Both the position numbers and the translations under genes were made by a program. DNA of 64,000 bases from Palaemon carinicauda (Eukaryota > Arthropoda > Malacostraca > Decapoda > Palaemonidae), in contig NC_090731.1 of assembly GCF_036898095.1 (NCBI RefSeq), positions 143,469,716 through 143,533,715 of the forward strand, written 5' to 3'. The notes beneath the pieces are model-generated. The model was not told where the DNA came from. It made no database searches and saw only the letters and a list, made by a program, of their open reading frames with translations. Positions 47,140 through 58,602 of this stretch are shown in pieces (positions within the stretch are counted from its first letter, which is position 1; every line of letters starts with the position of its first letter).

Positions 47140-47400
47140 TTTATGACTTGGCACTGGGGCTAAGAAGGTCATTCTGTGCGAGATAAAGCTAGGGGAAAAC
47201 CCTGCTTCTGCACAGATTTGAAGTTGAAAAAGGTTGGACAGCTAAATATAAGAAAAGCAGCAGGAATTGGTGTATAATAGATGAAAACTAAAAAGTGGGT
47301 GTAGTTAGAGCCAAGGGAACACTTGGATACATCATTCAGTAATGCCTAAATTACACCAAGCAAGATTCACTGACAGAGGTGACGCAACCCTCTCTTATGG
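47140..47400 (+). repeat. Dispersed repeat relic resembling a LINE/SINE 3' end
   Basis: TGGCACTGGGGCTAAGAAGG followed by TCATTCTGTGCG closely parallels AAGCACTGGGGCATCAAAGG and CCATTCAGCGC in the 3' end of LINE 1 (about 20230-20262). It continues with a GGACAGCTAAATATAAG, CAGTAATGCCTAAATTACAC and CACTGACAGAGGTGACGC run. I read it as a decayed copy of a dispersed repeat; exact ends are unknown. Confidence 0.55.
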
Positions 47401-48009
47401 GTCGTCGTAGTTTTCTGTTAATCCTCTAACCCTGCAAACTCTTAATTATTGGGGAAAAAAATCTAATAAATGTCAATCCTAAGAATTCCATTTCGGTTCC
47501 ACACGTTTCATTCATCAAACCTTAATATTCCCTTACTAAGTTTCATAGGTTTCTTCAATCCTTCCCCATGCTTCATTGATATCAATCCATTCATCCAATA
47601 TTTCAAGTAGAGTGAAACTATTATGAAATTAAAGCCTAATTATTCTTAGACATTTTAAGAAATTTTTGTGTCATAATCAAGACCACTATTCTTATTTCAT
47701 TCTTTCATTTTTAACTAATTAATGTCAAAAATATACTTGTGGTCATTTCTTATGTCAGCACACCTGTACATTAGAACATCTATTACAATATGATGTCACT
47801 GCTGGTTATTATTATATGACAGTTACGATGTTTTCGTCAGGAGTACCAACGCAAGTGATTTAATAATGTTTACAAAGTCAGGTGGTAGTCAAAAATTTTT
47901 AAAAGGGATGTTAACACTATATCTTGAGGTAAGAATAGTGGAAAGTATCAGAGATTTTGATAAATGATGGTGGCCATCCAGACATGCCACAGTGGTCAGC
48001 CTTTTACTG

Positions 48010-49220
48010 TTCATCATCACATACATATACATAGGCACTTCCCCAATTTTGGGGGGTAGCCGACACCAACAAAGAAACAAAACAAAAAGGGGACCTCTAC
48101 TCTCTACGTTCCTTCAGCCTAACCAGGGACTCAACCGAGTTCAGCTAGTACTGCTAGGGTGCCACAGCCCAACCTCCCACATTATCCACCACAGATGAAG
48201 CTTCATAATGCTGAATCCCCTACTGCTGCTACCTCCGCGGTCATCTAAGGCACCGGAGGAAGCAGCAGGGCCTACTGGAACTGCGTCACAATCGCTCGCC
48301 ATTCATTCCTATTTCTAGCACGCTCTCTTGCCTCTCTCACATCTATCCTCCTATCACCCAGAGCTTTCTTCACACCAACCATCCACCCAAACCTTGGCCT
48401 TCCTCTTGTACTTCTCCCATCAACTCTTGCATTCATCACCTTCTTTAGCAGACAACCATTTTCCATTCTCTCAACATGGCCAAACCACCTCAACACATTC
48501 ATATCCACTCTAGCCGCTAACTCATTTCTTACACCCGTTCTCTCCCTCACCACTTCGTTCCTAACCCTATCTACTCGAGATACACCAGCCATACTCCTTA
48601 GACACTTCATCTCAAACACATTCAATTTCTGTCTCTCCATCACTTTCATTCCCCACAACTCCGATCCATACATCACAGTTGGTACAATCACTTTCTCATA
48701 TAGAACTCTCTTTACATTCATGCCCAACCCTCTATTTTTTACTACTCCCTTAACTGCCCCCAACTCTTTGCAACCTTCATTCACTCTCTGACGTACATCT
48801 GCTTCCACTCCACCATTTGCTGCAACAACAGACCCCAAGTACTTAAACTGATCCACCTCCTCAAGTAACTCTCCATTCAACATGACATTCAACCTTGCAC
48901 CACCTTCCCTTCTCGTACATCTCATTACCTTACTCTTACCCACATTAACTCTCAACTTCCTTCTCTCACACACCCTTCCAAATTCTGTCACTAGTCGGTC
49001 AAGCTTCTCTTCTGTGTCTGCTACCAGTACAGTATCATCCGCAAACAACAACTGATTTACCTCCCATTCATGGTCATTCTCGCCTACCACTTTTAATCCT
49101 CTTCCAAGCACTCGAGCATTCACCTCTCTCACCACTCCATTAACATACAAGTTAAACAACCACGGCGACATCACACATCCCTGTCTCAGCCCCACTCTCA
49201 CCGGAAACCAATCACTCACT
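48010..49220 (-). mobile_element. RTE-like LINE fragment in PMS2 intron
   Basis: The minus-strand 3' portion of a non-LTR retrotransposon, truncated at about 49220 in the RT. It comprises the open frame 48272-49219 and a 3' region of about 250 bp to about 48010. Confidence 0.85.
48272..49219 (-). pseudogene. RTE-like reverse transcriptase, C-terminal part
   Basis: 315 open codons containing LRQGCVMSPWLFNLYVNGVV, then LLFADDTVLVADTEEKL with the catalytic FADD box, followed by a KYLGSVV thumb. It ends with the tail LRWFGHVERMENGC and RSTRGRPRFGW, characteristic of RTE-like elements. The N-terminal endonuclease and first RT blocks are missing. The frame shows no stop, so the insertion is fairly young. 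Clade assignment is from motif memory. Confidence 0.85.
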
Positions 49221-50289
49221 TAAAAAGAAATGTAGATTACCTTGTGTTAATCAGCAGAATCTGACAGGTGAGAGAAATGTTTAAAAGGTGTAAAAATAGA
49301 TTGGAGAGAAGAGAACTGCTAAAATTAACCAAAATAAAGCTAGTAGACACTGGACAGGAAGCAAAGTAAATGGAGCACATCAGGAGAGCTGTCAAGTTAT
49401 GTTTACATTGATTTTAATTTTTCTCATATAGAATTCACTTTTACACTTTTAAAACAGTTCCACCTTCTAGTGTTATACTAAGAGTAACATTACACAACCT
49501 TAATTATCATTATTACTTACTTTTGAACTAGGAAATTAGGAAATCCTGTTGCTCGTACAATAAGCATACAGCAGCATAGTTCTGTGATAAATGTCCTAAC
49601 AAACAGGTGTGCTGATGTAAAAACAGACCACAAGTTTATTTGAGATTACAAACTGAAAACTGTAGAATATTGGAGTTATTAAGACTCCTCTATCACCTGA
49701 TTCACTGGTACTGACCTCAACTCAGTATCCAAGGCTGTGCACCTCTCCAAATTCTTCCAGTAGGATTAAAAGAAACTACCAAGCTATGAGGCGAGGGGGG
49801 GGGGGTTGAATTTCGAAAAGAAAAATAGTAATCTTCCTTGACTAACCTCCTTATCTTCTGCTCTCCTATTAGTTTTTAACAAAATATTCCACCAGGTGTG
49901 TATAGTTAAAGCTGGAGTAACAGTGTTCAATACCTAAACTCTAACCATCATCTCACAACCAATGTTTTCTGGTGCCCCTCCAGAGCAAAGACAAACTTTT
50001 GACCAACAAAGCAGCAGGTAGTCATACCTCAAAGTTGGAAGGGGGGAAATCCACATACTAACAGCTAGACCTGGCACCTACTAAGGGACAATGACGAACT
50101 CATAGTTAATGCTTAACAAATGCAAGTTGATCTCAAAAATTTTACCAATAGATGAGGAATCTTGAGAAATGTGAATAAATTCAGTATAGAAGATGGTTAG
50201 GCCAAGCCTTAGAGTTAGGGACGCTATTCAATACCGAGGTGTCATGCTATCAAGTGGAAGTTAAAAGAAGTTGAACAACAAGATAAAAG
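49221..50289. other. PMS2 intron, unannotated part
   Basis: AT-rich intronic sequence including a poly-G run at about 49796-49806. No gene or repeat recognised. Confidence 0.6.
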
Positions 50290-50704
50290 AAAGGAGGCTA
50301 AAGTAGCCTGTCTGTTAATACTAGGTATACAGTGGATTCTAATGGTCAGGCCTTCTCCATCATGAAGCTCAATACTGAACAGTATTCTAGAAGCTTTACT
50401 CCAGCAGTAACCAAGTTGTGGAATGATCTTCCTAATCTGGTAGTTGAATTAGTAGAACTTCAAAAGTTCAAACTTACAGCAAAGGTTTTTATGCTGAACA
50501 GGCAGACATAAGTATCTGTTTATAGTTTATATATGAGGGATCTGATTTGATGTTGTTACTGTTCCTAAAATATTTTACTTCAATTATTCATTACTTCTCA
50601 TATAATTTATTTATTTCCTTTCCTTACTGAGCTATTTTTCTCTGTTGGAGCCATTACGCTAATAGCATCATGCTTTTCCAACTAGGGTTGTAGCATAGCT
50701 AGTA

Positions 50705-50756
<52 letters not shown>
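50290..50756 (+). mobile_element. LINE 3' end with (TAA)n tail in PMS2 intron
   Basis: The plus strand reads NTEQYSRSFTPAVTKLWNDL and then LQKFKLTAKVFMLNRQT, stopping at about 50511. This FTPAV..LWNDLP block is typical of the C-terminus of LINE ORF2 proteins. A 3' untranslated part ends GGGTTGTAGCATAGCTAGTA and a TAA microsatellite at 50705-50756 that looks like the element's tail. It is inserted antisense to PMS2. Confidence 0.7.
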
Positions 50757-50757
<1 letters not shown>

Positions 50758-51160
50758 TTAGAAATTCCTACAGTGCAAAATACACTGTTGGAACTATGCC
50801 CTTTGGGGAAAATTTAGTTATAAAGTAATAGAGGGTGGTTTAATTCCCTTGGATCAATCCATGCTACCTATGCTATAAAAGTTTTCAAGATCACGTGTCC
50901 CAATCCAAAATCCACAACAGTACAGTATTTGTATTCCTGTATAAACGACAAATTAGGTACTTTCCTCAAAAGGTTATGAATCTGATACTTTTTCTATACT
51001 TCTAGGGGAAGGTAATAAAGATTAAACATATTAGAATTATTCCAGATTATGGCAACTATGACCTGATTTAATTTAATGAAACAGTAGCTAAATCTCTTTG
51101 AAAATACAGTACTGTGCTGTATTAGCCCTACGCATAATGGCACATTTATGGAATACTTAC

Positions 51161-51458
51161 GTTTATTACTTGGGCTTGAACTTCCCCCACCTTGAGAAAG
51201 TGAGCGTTTTAATCCAGAAGCTAAAGGAGAAGACAATAAATTGGTGGACAATTCAGACATGGGTGACCCCCCAACATTACGGCCAAACTTCAGGGCAAGT
51301 GATGATATACTGCCGTTAGAACCGAGTTTTGGGCTGCCATTTCCATGGGTTCGAATGTTCTCGGGTGAACCGAAAGACCTGTTTAAGGACACATCTAAGG
51401 ATGTATTTTGCATGTTGTAAGTGCTGGGGATGTTCTCAAATAGCTTCATCAGAGAAGT
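51161..51458 (-). CDS. PMS2: PMS2 internal exon (start of linker)
   Basis: 298-bp exon beginning TSLMKLFENIPSTYN, which directly continues the previous exon's LATIK and aligns with the LKTSLIGMF stretch of animal PMS2. The rest is Ser/Gly/Asn-rich linker ending SSSPSNK. The acceptor is a clear pyrimidine-TTTTCAG just above 51458. The donor GTAAGT lies at 51155-51160. It ends in phase 1 and the next exon supplies the remaining two bases. The DIRS D element begins only about 113 bp above the acceptor. Confidence 0.93.
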
Positions 51459-51618
51459 CTGAAAACAAAAAGAATACTGTAAACAATTTAATACAGCATA
51501 GAAAAAAAAATAAAACTTTGGATATGAATGAAGATTAACTCTTATCTGACTGGATCAACCATTCTCAGAGAAAAATGTTATTTTTATAATAAAATAAATT
51601 TTTTAATATACTTACCCG

Positions 51619-51771
51619 GTGATTATATAAGCTGCAACTCTGTTGCTCGACAGAAAACTCTACGTTAAAAATCCGCCAGCGATCGCTATGCAGGTAGGGG
51701 GTGTACTTCAACAGCGCCATCTGTCGTGCAGGTACTCAGTACTCAATGTAAACAAAGAACTCAATTTTCTC
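51619..51771 (+). repeat. DIRS D left inverted terminal repeat
   Basis: Runs from CGGTGATTATATAAGCTGCA to AACTCAATTTTCTC. It is the reverse complement of 57792-57946. Confidence 0.95.
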
Positions 51772-51821
51772 CTCGGTCCACTGCGTCTCTATTGGGGAGG
51801 AAGGGAGGGTCCTTTAATATA

Positions 51822-51911
51822 TAATCACCGGGTAAGTATATTCAAAAATTTATTTTATTATAAAAATAACATTTTTCAATATTTAACTTAGCCGGTGATT
51901 ATATAAGCTGA
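51822..51911. repeat. DIRS D internal complementary region
   Basis: 51822-51876 is the reverse complement of the left end (51571-51625), with TTATTTTATTATAAAAATAA in common. 51877-51911 is the reverse complement of the right end (about 57930-57964). The junction reads ATTTTTCAATATTTAAC and fixes both element ends. Confidence 0.93.
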
Positions 51912-52313
51912 TTCACACCCAGGGGGGTGGGTAGAGACCAGCAATAAATGTTTACATTATTATGAGCTAAGGATTTTTTATTTCATTTTAGCAGTTATCA
52001 AAATAACAAACTTAAAATAAATAAGTACCTGGTAAGGAAGTCGACTTGAACAATTACTCTGCCTTTTTAAGTACGTCTTCCTTACGGAGCCTCGCGATCC
52101 TCTTAGCATGCTGAGCGACCCCTAGGAGCTGAAGTATCAAGGGTTGCAACCCATACAACAGGACCTCATCAAAACCTCTAATCTAGGCGCTTCTCAAGAA
52201 ATGACTTTGACCACCCGCCAAATCAAGTAGGATGCGAAAGGCTTCTTAGCCTTCCGGACAACCCAAAAATAATAATAAAACATTTCAAGAGAAAGATTAA
52301 AAAGGTTATGGAA

Positions 52314-53498
52314 TTAGGGAATTGTAGTGGTTGAGCCCTCACCCACTACTGCACTCGTTGCTACGAATGGTCCCAGAGTGTAGCAGTTCTCGTAAAGAGA
52401 CTGGAAATTCTTAAGATAAAAAGACGCGAACACTGACTTGCTTTTCCAATAGATTGCGTCGATTATACTTTGCAGAGATCTATTTTGTTTAAAGGCCACG
52501 GAAGTTGTGACAGCTCTAACTTCGTGTGTCCTTACCTTCAGCAAAGCTTGGTCTTCCTCATTCAGATGGGAATGAGCTTCTCGTATTAACAGTCTGATAA
52601 AATAGGATAAAGCATTCTTTGACATAGGCAAAGATGGTTTCTTAACTGAACACCATAAAGCTTCAGACTGGCCTCGTAAAGGTTTAGTTCGTTTTAAATA
52701 GAACTTAAGAGCTCTTACAGGGCATAAGACTCTTTCTAGTTCATTTCCAACCATACGATAAGTTTGGAATATCGAACGATATTGGCCAAGGCCGAGAAGG
52801 CAGCTCGTTTTTGGCTAGAAAACCAAGTTGTAGAACATGTAGCCGTTTCGGATGAGAATCCGATGTTCTTGCTGAAGGCATGAATCTCACTGACTCTTTT
52901 AGCTGTGGCTAAGCATACCAGGAAAAGAGTCTTTAAGGTGAGATCTTTCAGGGAGGCTGATTGTTGCGGTTCGAACCTGTCTGACATAAGGAATCTTAGT
53001 ACCACGTCTAAATTCCAACCAGGTGTAACCAAACGACACTCCTTCGTGGTCTCAAAAGAGGAGGTCCTGTAGATCTTTATTGTTGGAAAGATCTAAGCCT
53101 CTGTGACGGAAGACGGATGCCAACATGCTTCTGTAACCCTTGATAGTGGGAGCTGAAAGAGATCGTTCTTTCCTCAGATATAAGAGGAAGTCAGCTATTT
53201 GAGTTACAGAGGTACTGGTCGAGGATACGGATACTGACTTGCACCAATTTCGGAAGATTTCCCACTTCGATTGGTAGACTCTAAGGGTGGATGTTCTCCT
53301 TGCTCTAGCAATCGCTCTGGCTGCCTCCTTCGAAAAGCCTCTAGCTCTCAAGAGTCTTTCGATAGTCTGAAGGCAGTCAGACGAAGAGCGTGGAGGCCTT
53401 GGTGTACCTTCTTTACGTGTGGCTGACGTAGAAGGTCCACCCTTAGGGGAAGTGTTCTGGGAACGTCTACTAGCCATCGAAGTACCTCGGTGAACCAT
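52314..53498 (-). pseudogene. DIRS D tyrosine recombinase, two frameshifts
   Basis: Start MVHRGTSMASRR at 53498 matches the recombinase starts of the other copies. The core-binding domain has RVYQSKWEIFRNWC and TIKGYRSMLASVF. The frame shifts at about 53040-53055 (LQDLLF), continues as CLATAKRVSEIHA (catalytic Arg), and shifts again at about 52740-52750. The last frame contains RTHEVRAVTTS (HxxR), IYWKSKSVF and SFYLKN (Tyr, though the usual His before it is Phe). The total span of 1185 bp equals the family size. Confidence 0.9.
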
Positions 53499-54412
53499 TC
53501 TCTCGCGGGCCAGAGGGAAGCAACTAGCGTCAACCTTGTCCCTTCGTGAGAGGCGAACTTCTGCAGTACCTTGTTGACAATCTTGAACGGAGGGAATGCA
53601 TATAGATCTAGATGTGACCAATCTAGGAGAAAGGCATCTATATGAACTGCTGCTGGGTCCGGGATTGGTGAGCAAAATATTGGGAGCCTCTTGGTCATCG
53701 AGGTTGCGAAGAGATCTATGGTTGGCTGGCCCCAGGTGGCCCAAAGTCTCTTGCATACATCCTTGTGGAGGGTCCATTCTGTTGGAATTATTTGTCCCTT
53801 CCGACTGAGACAATCTGCCATGACATTCAAGTTGCCTTGGATGAACCTCGTTACTAGTGATATGTCTAGACCTTTTGACCAGGTGAGGAGGTCCCTTGCG
53901 ATCTCGTACAACGTCAGAGAGTAGGTCCCTCCTTGCTTGGAGATGTACGCCAAAGCCGTGGTGTTGTCCGAGTTCACCTCCACCACTTTGCCTTGAAGGA
54001 GAGACCTGAAGCTTTTCCAGGCCAGACGTACTGCCAGTAGCTCCTTGCAGTTGAAATGCATTGTCCTTTGACTCGAGTTCCATATTCCCGAGCATTCCCG
54101 ACCGTCTAATGTCGCACCCCAGCCTACGTCCGATGCGTCCGAGAAGAGAACGTGGTTGGGAGTCTGAACAGTCAGGGGAAGACCCTCTCTTAGGTTGATA
54201 TAGTCCTTTCACCAAGTCAGACAAGACTTTATCTTTTCGGAAACCGGGATCGAGACCGCTTCTAGCGTCTTGTCCTTTTTCCAGTGAAAAGCTAGATGGT
54301 ATAGAAGAGGACGGAGGTGTAGTCTTCCTAGTGACACAAATTGATCCACGGATGACAGCGTCCCTACCAGACTCATCCACAGCCTGACTGAGCAGCGTTC
54401 CTTCTTCAGCAT
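53348..54412 (-). pseudogene. DIRS D pol remnant: RT connection, RNase H, post-RH module
   Basis: Frame 54209-54412 carries WMSLVGTLSSVDQFVSLGRL, the region after the RT palm. Frame 53348-54061 carries RNase H from MHFNCKELLAV and VNSDNTTALAYI to NVMADCLSRKG, then TIDLFATSMTK, LDLYAFPPF and LVASLWP. Between them is a frame break of about 150 bp. No YLDD box, no DAYF and no FGLS block exist anywhere in the element, so the RT palm has been deleted. The terminal part overlaps the recombinase start, as in the family. Confidence 0.88.
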
Positions 54413-56674
54413 CTTCTGGATGGATAGCAGGGCTGGGGGCTGATCGTCTTGTTCAGCAACGTCCTCATCAGAGGGTTCCTCATCCGAAACTGATGAGGAA
54501 ACGGCAACGGAGTGGGCAACGTCTGACTCGCTGAATCCGGTCGCACTGGTGGATGCGTGACGGAGCCGGACGCAATATCATGGCACTGCTGCACAGTCTG
54601 TGAACTGTCAACAACCATGGGTGCGCGAGGAAGCACAGCGTCAACCCGAAACTGTCTAGACCGTCTGGGTTGTGCAGTCAACACCCTACCGGGTTGCTGA
54701 GGTTGACGCACTGCGTCACAACAAGTCACCTCTGCTGGTTGTTGAACGTCCTGAACGTCAACAACCACCTCCGAGCGTCGCTTAACGTCAACGTGCGGCT
54801 GGCAACCCACACTGGGTCGCATCGGTGGAGGAACCACCTCAACTGGCAGACGCGAGTAGGTTACCTCAACGTCAACAGGGCGCACAACCGACCGGTTGGA
54901 AGGTTGTTGGCCAGAAGGTTCTTCTCCGCATTTAAGTCCTCTATCAAGGACGCAAGCTTGGACTGCATGTCTTGCAGCAAAGCCCATTTAGGGTCTACGG
55001 GAGCAGGTGTGGCAACAGACGGGGTTAGCGACTGAGGCGGAACCGTTTACCATCCCTGAAAGCCTTGTTATGCGTGACATAATAGTACAGCAAAACTTCA
55101 AAGGCTCGACAACAGCTGAGAAGTTGACCTGTAAACAACTTGGAGCGTCTCCTGGCTAGGCGCCAGGGAGAATCTACCAGAATTGAGAAGTCTATCTGGG
55201 CAGAGGCATGAACTCCCAAGCCGAGAACTTCTCTCGTGTCATATCAGACTCTCGCTCTATAAACCAGTTTAAAAGAAGGGAAAGCAAAGGCTGTATCCCC
55301 CAAACTCCTCCTGGTGAAAAACCAGTCGCCTAGCCAACGTAACGCTCTCTAGGAGAGCGAGAGAGCACTAGCTTAAAAACAACGGCTTCGAAGTAGCTAG
55401 GCCTAGTGTAAGTCCTGACGTTTAGGCGAACGAGGAGCAGCAGTTACAAGATCCGGACGAAGATCCTTAAAAAAATCATCATGATTTAATTAAAGTCCAT
55501 AGGAGGCTAAGCAGCTTAAGGCTCCTCTCCATCTGACAGAGTCCTCAAGGGAATATCAGTAGGAGGGAGAACAGCAACTTCCTCATCTACAGGAACCTTG
55601 TCCGATAAAAGCTGAGTCTCTCACTGGTGCATTAGTAGCGGACCAGAACGCAACGTCATGTAACTGCTCGACAGTCTGTGAACTGTCAACAACTGAACTG
55701 TCAACCACAACAGGTGCGTGAGGACGTACAGCGTCCACTCGAGACTGCTTTGACTGCCTAGACTGAGCAGTCAAAACAACTCTAGAATGCGGAGGTTGAC
55801 GCACAGCGTCAAAACAAGTCAACTCCGATTGTTAGTGAACGTCTAGAACGTCAACAGGAGCATCAGCCAGTGGCCTAACGTCCAAATGCGGCTGAAAAAC
55901 CACACGAGACCGCATCGAGTGTGGTTCTAAACAACCTGACTGACGTGACTAGCTACGCCAACGTCAACAGTAAGCACAAAGGAACGTTAGGTTGGCTGAA
56001 AGCCAGGATATCGATGAGATAAACGGCTAGACTCAACGGACTAATCGGCAGAATAGTCTTCCATAAGGGAGGCAAGCATATACTGCATGTTTTGCCATAC
56101 AACCCCTTAAGGATCAACGGAAATGGTTGTGGTAATAGACGAGGGTAACGTCTGTGACCGCAACACTTTGCCTACAAAAAGAGACTTTCGGAGTCTGTGT
56201 TACGCTTTTGTTAGGCGGCGAGCAGTTATCCGATGACTGCATAGGGTCAGAGCTGTCCTAATGGCTGTAACCAGGACGTTGGACCTGTCCTGAAAGGACT
56301 GACTTTCGCTTAAGGGCTTCGAAACCTTGTGACAGGTTTCTTATGCGAAAAGCCTACGGATGGCGAGGAGAAACGTCTCTCTTGTCTTATGGTAGGGGAG
56401 ATCTTGGTAAGAAACACCCGATACCATAGAGGGAAAACGTCTGTTCGTTGGTCAAGGCCTCTCGAACCCATAAGTCTTTTGACATTACTTCTCCCCTGGG
56501 CTTGGGAGCTTGCAAGAGGTCCCGGACTAGGTGAACGACAGGCACGAACAGACGAACCCTCGGACGCAACACTGTAACACTTTGCGCCTCGGACGCAACA
56601 CTGTAACACTTTGCGCATATCACTTTATCACTTCGATTTTCTGTTTTGCACTTATTTCTACCTGAAACACGCAA
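54413..56674 (-). pseudogene. DIRS D gag-like region, rearranged
   Basis: Several short minus-strand frames (54406-54987, 55583-55822, 56310-56674) are rich in Val, Pro, Gln and Arg, with motifs such as QSRQSKQSRVDAVRPHAPVV. Two blocks, about 54570-54850 and 55640-55900, are diverged copies of one another (shared GACAGTCTGTGAACTGTCAA). This indicates an internal duplication. Gag identity is inferred from position between pol and the right terminal repeat, so it is tentative. Confidence 0.5.
56555..56616. repeat. 30-bp direct duplication
   Basis: CTCGGACGCAACACTGTAAC plus ACTTTGCG occurs twice back to back in the gag-like region of DIRS D. Confidence 0.9.
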
Positions 56675-57791
56675 TTCTACCCTTCATTAAAAGGTAGTAA
56701 TTGCGAAATTAGTCGTATAATGCAAGCTCATAATACCAGCAAAAAACAGAAAACATAAAAGAAAAATCAGTGGCTGGGAAAGAGACTAAACACTAGTTCA
56801 TATAACTACGTTTTCAATCTCTCACCGCACATAGCCTGGGGACGAGAATAAAAACCTAAAAAACGTTTTATCCTTCCTCCCCGTACAGCGACTAGGGACG
56901 AGCGTAACACGAGAACAACGTTACCCGCTTGAACGGAACGTTTTCTCTCCTCTCTCTCCCTCCGTCTCTATCTCTCTCTCTCTTTCTCTCTTGATTTCGC
57001 ACCTAAGAGAAGAGCCCAATTATATATCGTCAAAAAAACATGTTATTTGACTAAAGGAAAAAACTGAAAGGTTTTTCAAATAAAAAGTTCCTTTAAATTA
57101 GAATTTAAAACATTTAAGCTGAGAAAGAAAGAACAAAACGTCAGAATCGATTTACTCTTACTGCAAAGTGAAACCGTGATACACTCTCTCTCTATCGTAA
57201 TGATAGAGCGCAAGTTGAACGTCCTGAACGTCAACAACTGCGTAGCATAAAAAACTAAACGTTAGTTCATCTTGAAAACAGTACGAAGACTATCAAAGAA
57301 ATTCTTTCATAAAATATTACATTTAAAAAGTTTTAAATCCTTTAAAAGCTAAAGACGATATAAAGGGCTCAATGTTGATTAACTTCGGTTTCCAAGTTAG
57401 GACCGCCTACTCTCAGGAAAGGTCTATATAAACAAAGCATTAAAATTTATTTTATATGTTTATAAAAATGGAAAGTTAATCGAAGAGGCCTAATAAAGGC
57501 GGAGAGATATAAAATATATAGAGGAAAATCTATAACGTGATAAGATAATTACTAAAAGCCTAAACACACTTCCGTCTAAGGGAAGGGTCGGCCATTTAAA
57601 AGTGAAAGAAAGTCCATACTCTCTTTGTCACCATAATAAAATCTATCCAAAACGAGTTCAAGTTTTGAGATGAAGATAAAACACCTGCATAGCGAAAGCT
57701 CAAAACTAAAATAGTGTACTTCACCAATAGTTGTGAAAACAAATCCAGTTAGCAACAGCGAATTAGTAGGTCTTGCCGGTAGCCCGACAGA

Positions 57792-57946
57792 GAGAAAATT
57801 GAGTTCTTTGTTTACATTGAGTACTGAGTACCTGCACGACAGATGGCGCTGTTGAAGTACACCCCCTACCTGCATAGCGATCGCTGGCGGATTTTTAACG
57901 TAGAGTTTTCTGTCGAGCAACAGAGTTGCAGCTTATATAATCACCG
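57792..57946 (-). repeat. DIRS D right inverted terminal repeat
   Basis: Reverse complement of 51619-51771. The terminal AAGTTAAATATTG to about 57962-57966 is matched in the internal complementary region. Confidence 0.95.
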
Positions 57947-57966
57947 GCTAAGTTAAATATTGAAAA

Positions 57967-58437
57967 TTTTAATTTACATCTAAAGCAACTATTGAAATCA
58001 GTTCAAAATTGCAATTTTCAAACTAATGTACAATATTTATTTCCTATTCATTTAAGGTTCCTACACATAAATTCTTAATCAAACACAAGATTATAGTATC
58101 TAGAAACAGAATTTTCATAATTTTTTTTTTTGAATTTCTGCACTACAATCAATTGAAGATTAGAATAATGTTACCAAGTATAAGGTAACCTTGTATGAAA
58201 AAACACAATCCCATACACAAAATATATAAGTAAATGACATAATTACCCATTATTACCAATGTAATATTAATGTAGTTTGAAAAAAAAAATAGCTTGTACC
58301 CACAGGAAACTAATGATGCATTAAACAAATAACATGGTTTGTCTTTAATCTGAAGAAAATGTTCTAGTCTTTGGTACCTAATAATACCTACAAGGGGATG
58401 ATACTTACATCTAATTCTTAATTAAAATAAATCTTAC
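57967..58437. other. PMS2 intron, right of DIRS D
   Basis: AT-rich intronic sequence between the DIRS D right end and the donor of exon 58438-58602. Nothing else seen. Confidence 0.7.
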
Positions 58438-58602
58438 CTTTATTGTAGCAAGCATAATTTTCTCATGATTGACTAGAATCTGCCTCTTATCTGGCGTAAC
58501 GTTGATGTCAACGTCCTCTTCCTTCAGACGGATATTCAAAACAACGAATGGAGACTGATGTCGATTATAATAATGATAAACTTCATTTATTAACTTTGTT
58601 AC
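58438..58602 (-). CDS. PMS2: PMS2 internal exon (end of ATPase/transducer domain)
   Basis: 165-bp exon, exactly 55 codons in phase 0. It encodes [20 protein letters not shown] and then [15 protein letters not shown] and EKIMLATIK. This is the highly conserved transducer strand of MutL proteins; the DVNVHPx[10 protein letters not shown] loop contributes a lysine to the ATP site. Acceptor TTTACAG lies above 58602 and donor GTAAGA below 58438. The domain is well conserved and free of stops, so the gene is probably functional. Confidence 0.96.

Larger units (their letters stand above)
51571..57966 (-). mobile_element. DIRS-type retrotransposon D, internally deleted, in PMS2 intron
   Basis: A 6.4-kb minus-strand element with inverted repeats at 51619-51771 and 57792-57946. 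Its internal complementary region at about 51822-51911 spells out both exact ends. It retains a recombinase (frameshifted), RNase H and the downstream module, but the RT catalytic core is missing. At about 54415 the sequence jumps from the RT connection region to gag-like sequence. It lies wholly inside the PMS2 intron between exons 58438-58602 and 51161-51458, in the same orientation as the gene. DIRS D would depend on another copy for RT. Confidence 0.92.

Noticed and set aside
53052..54380. N-terminal two thirds of the 442-codon frame as protein
   Set aside because: Only its last part (below 53498) is recombinase; the rest is out of frame with RNase H.
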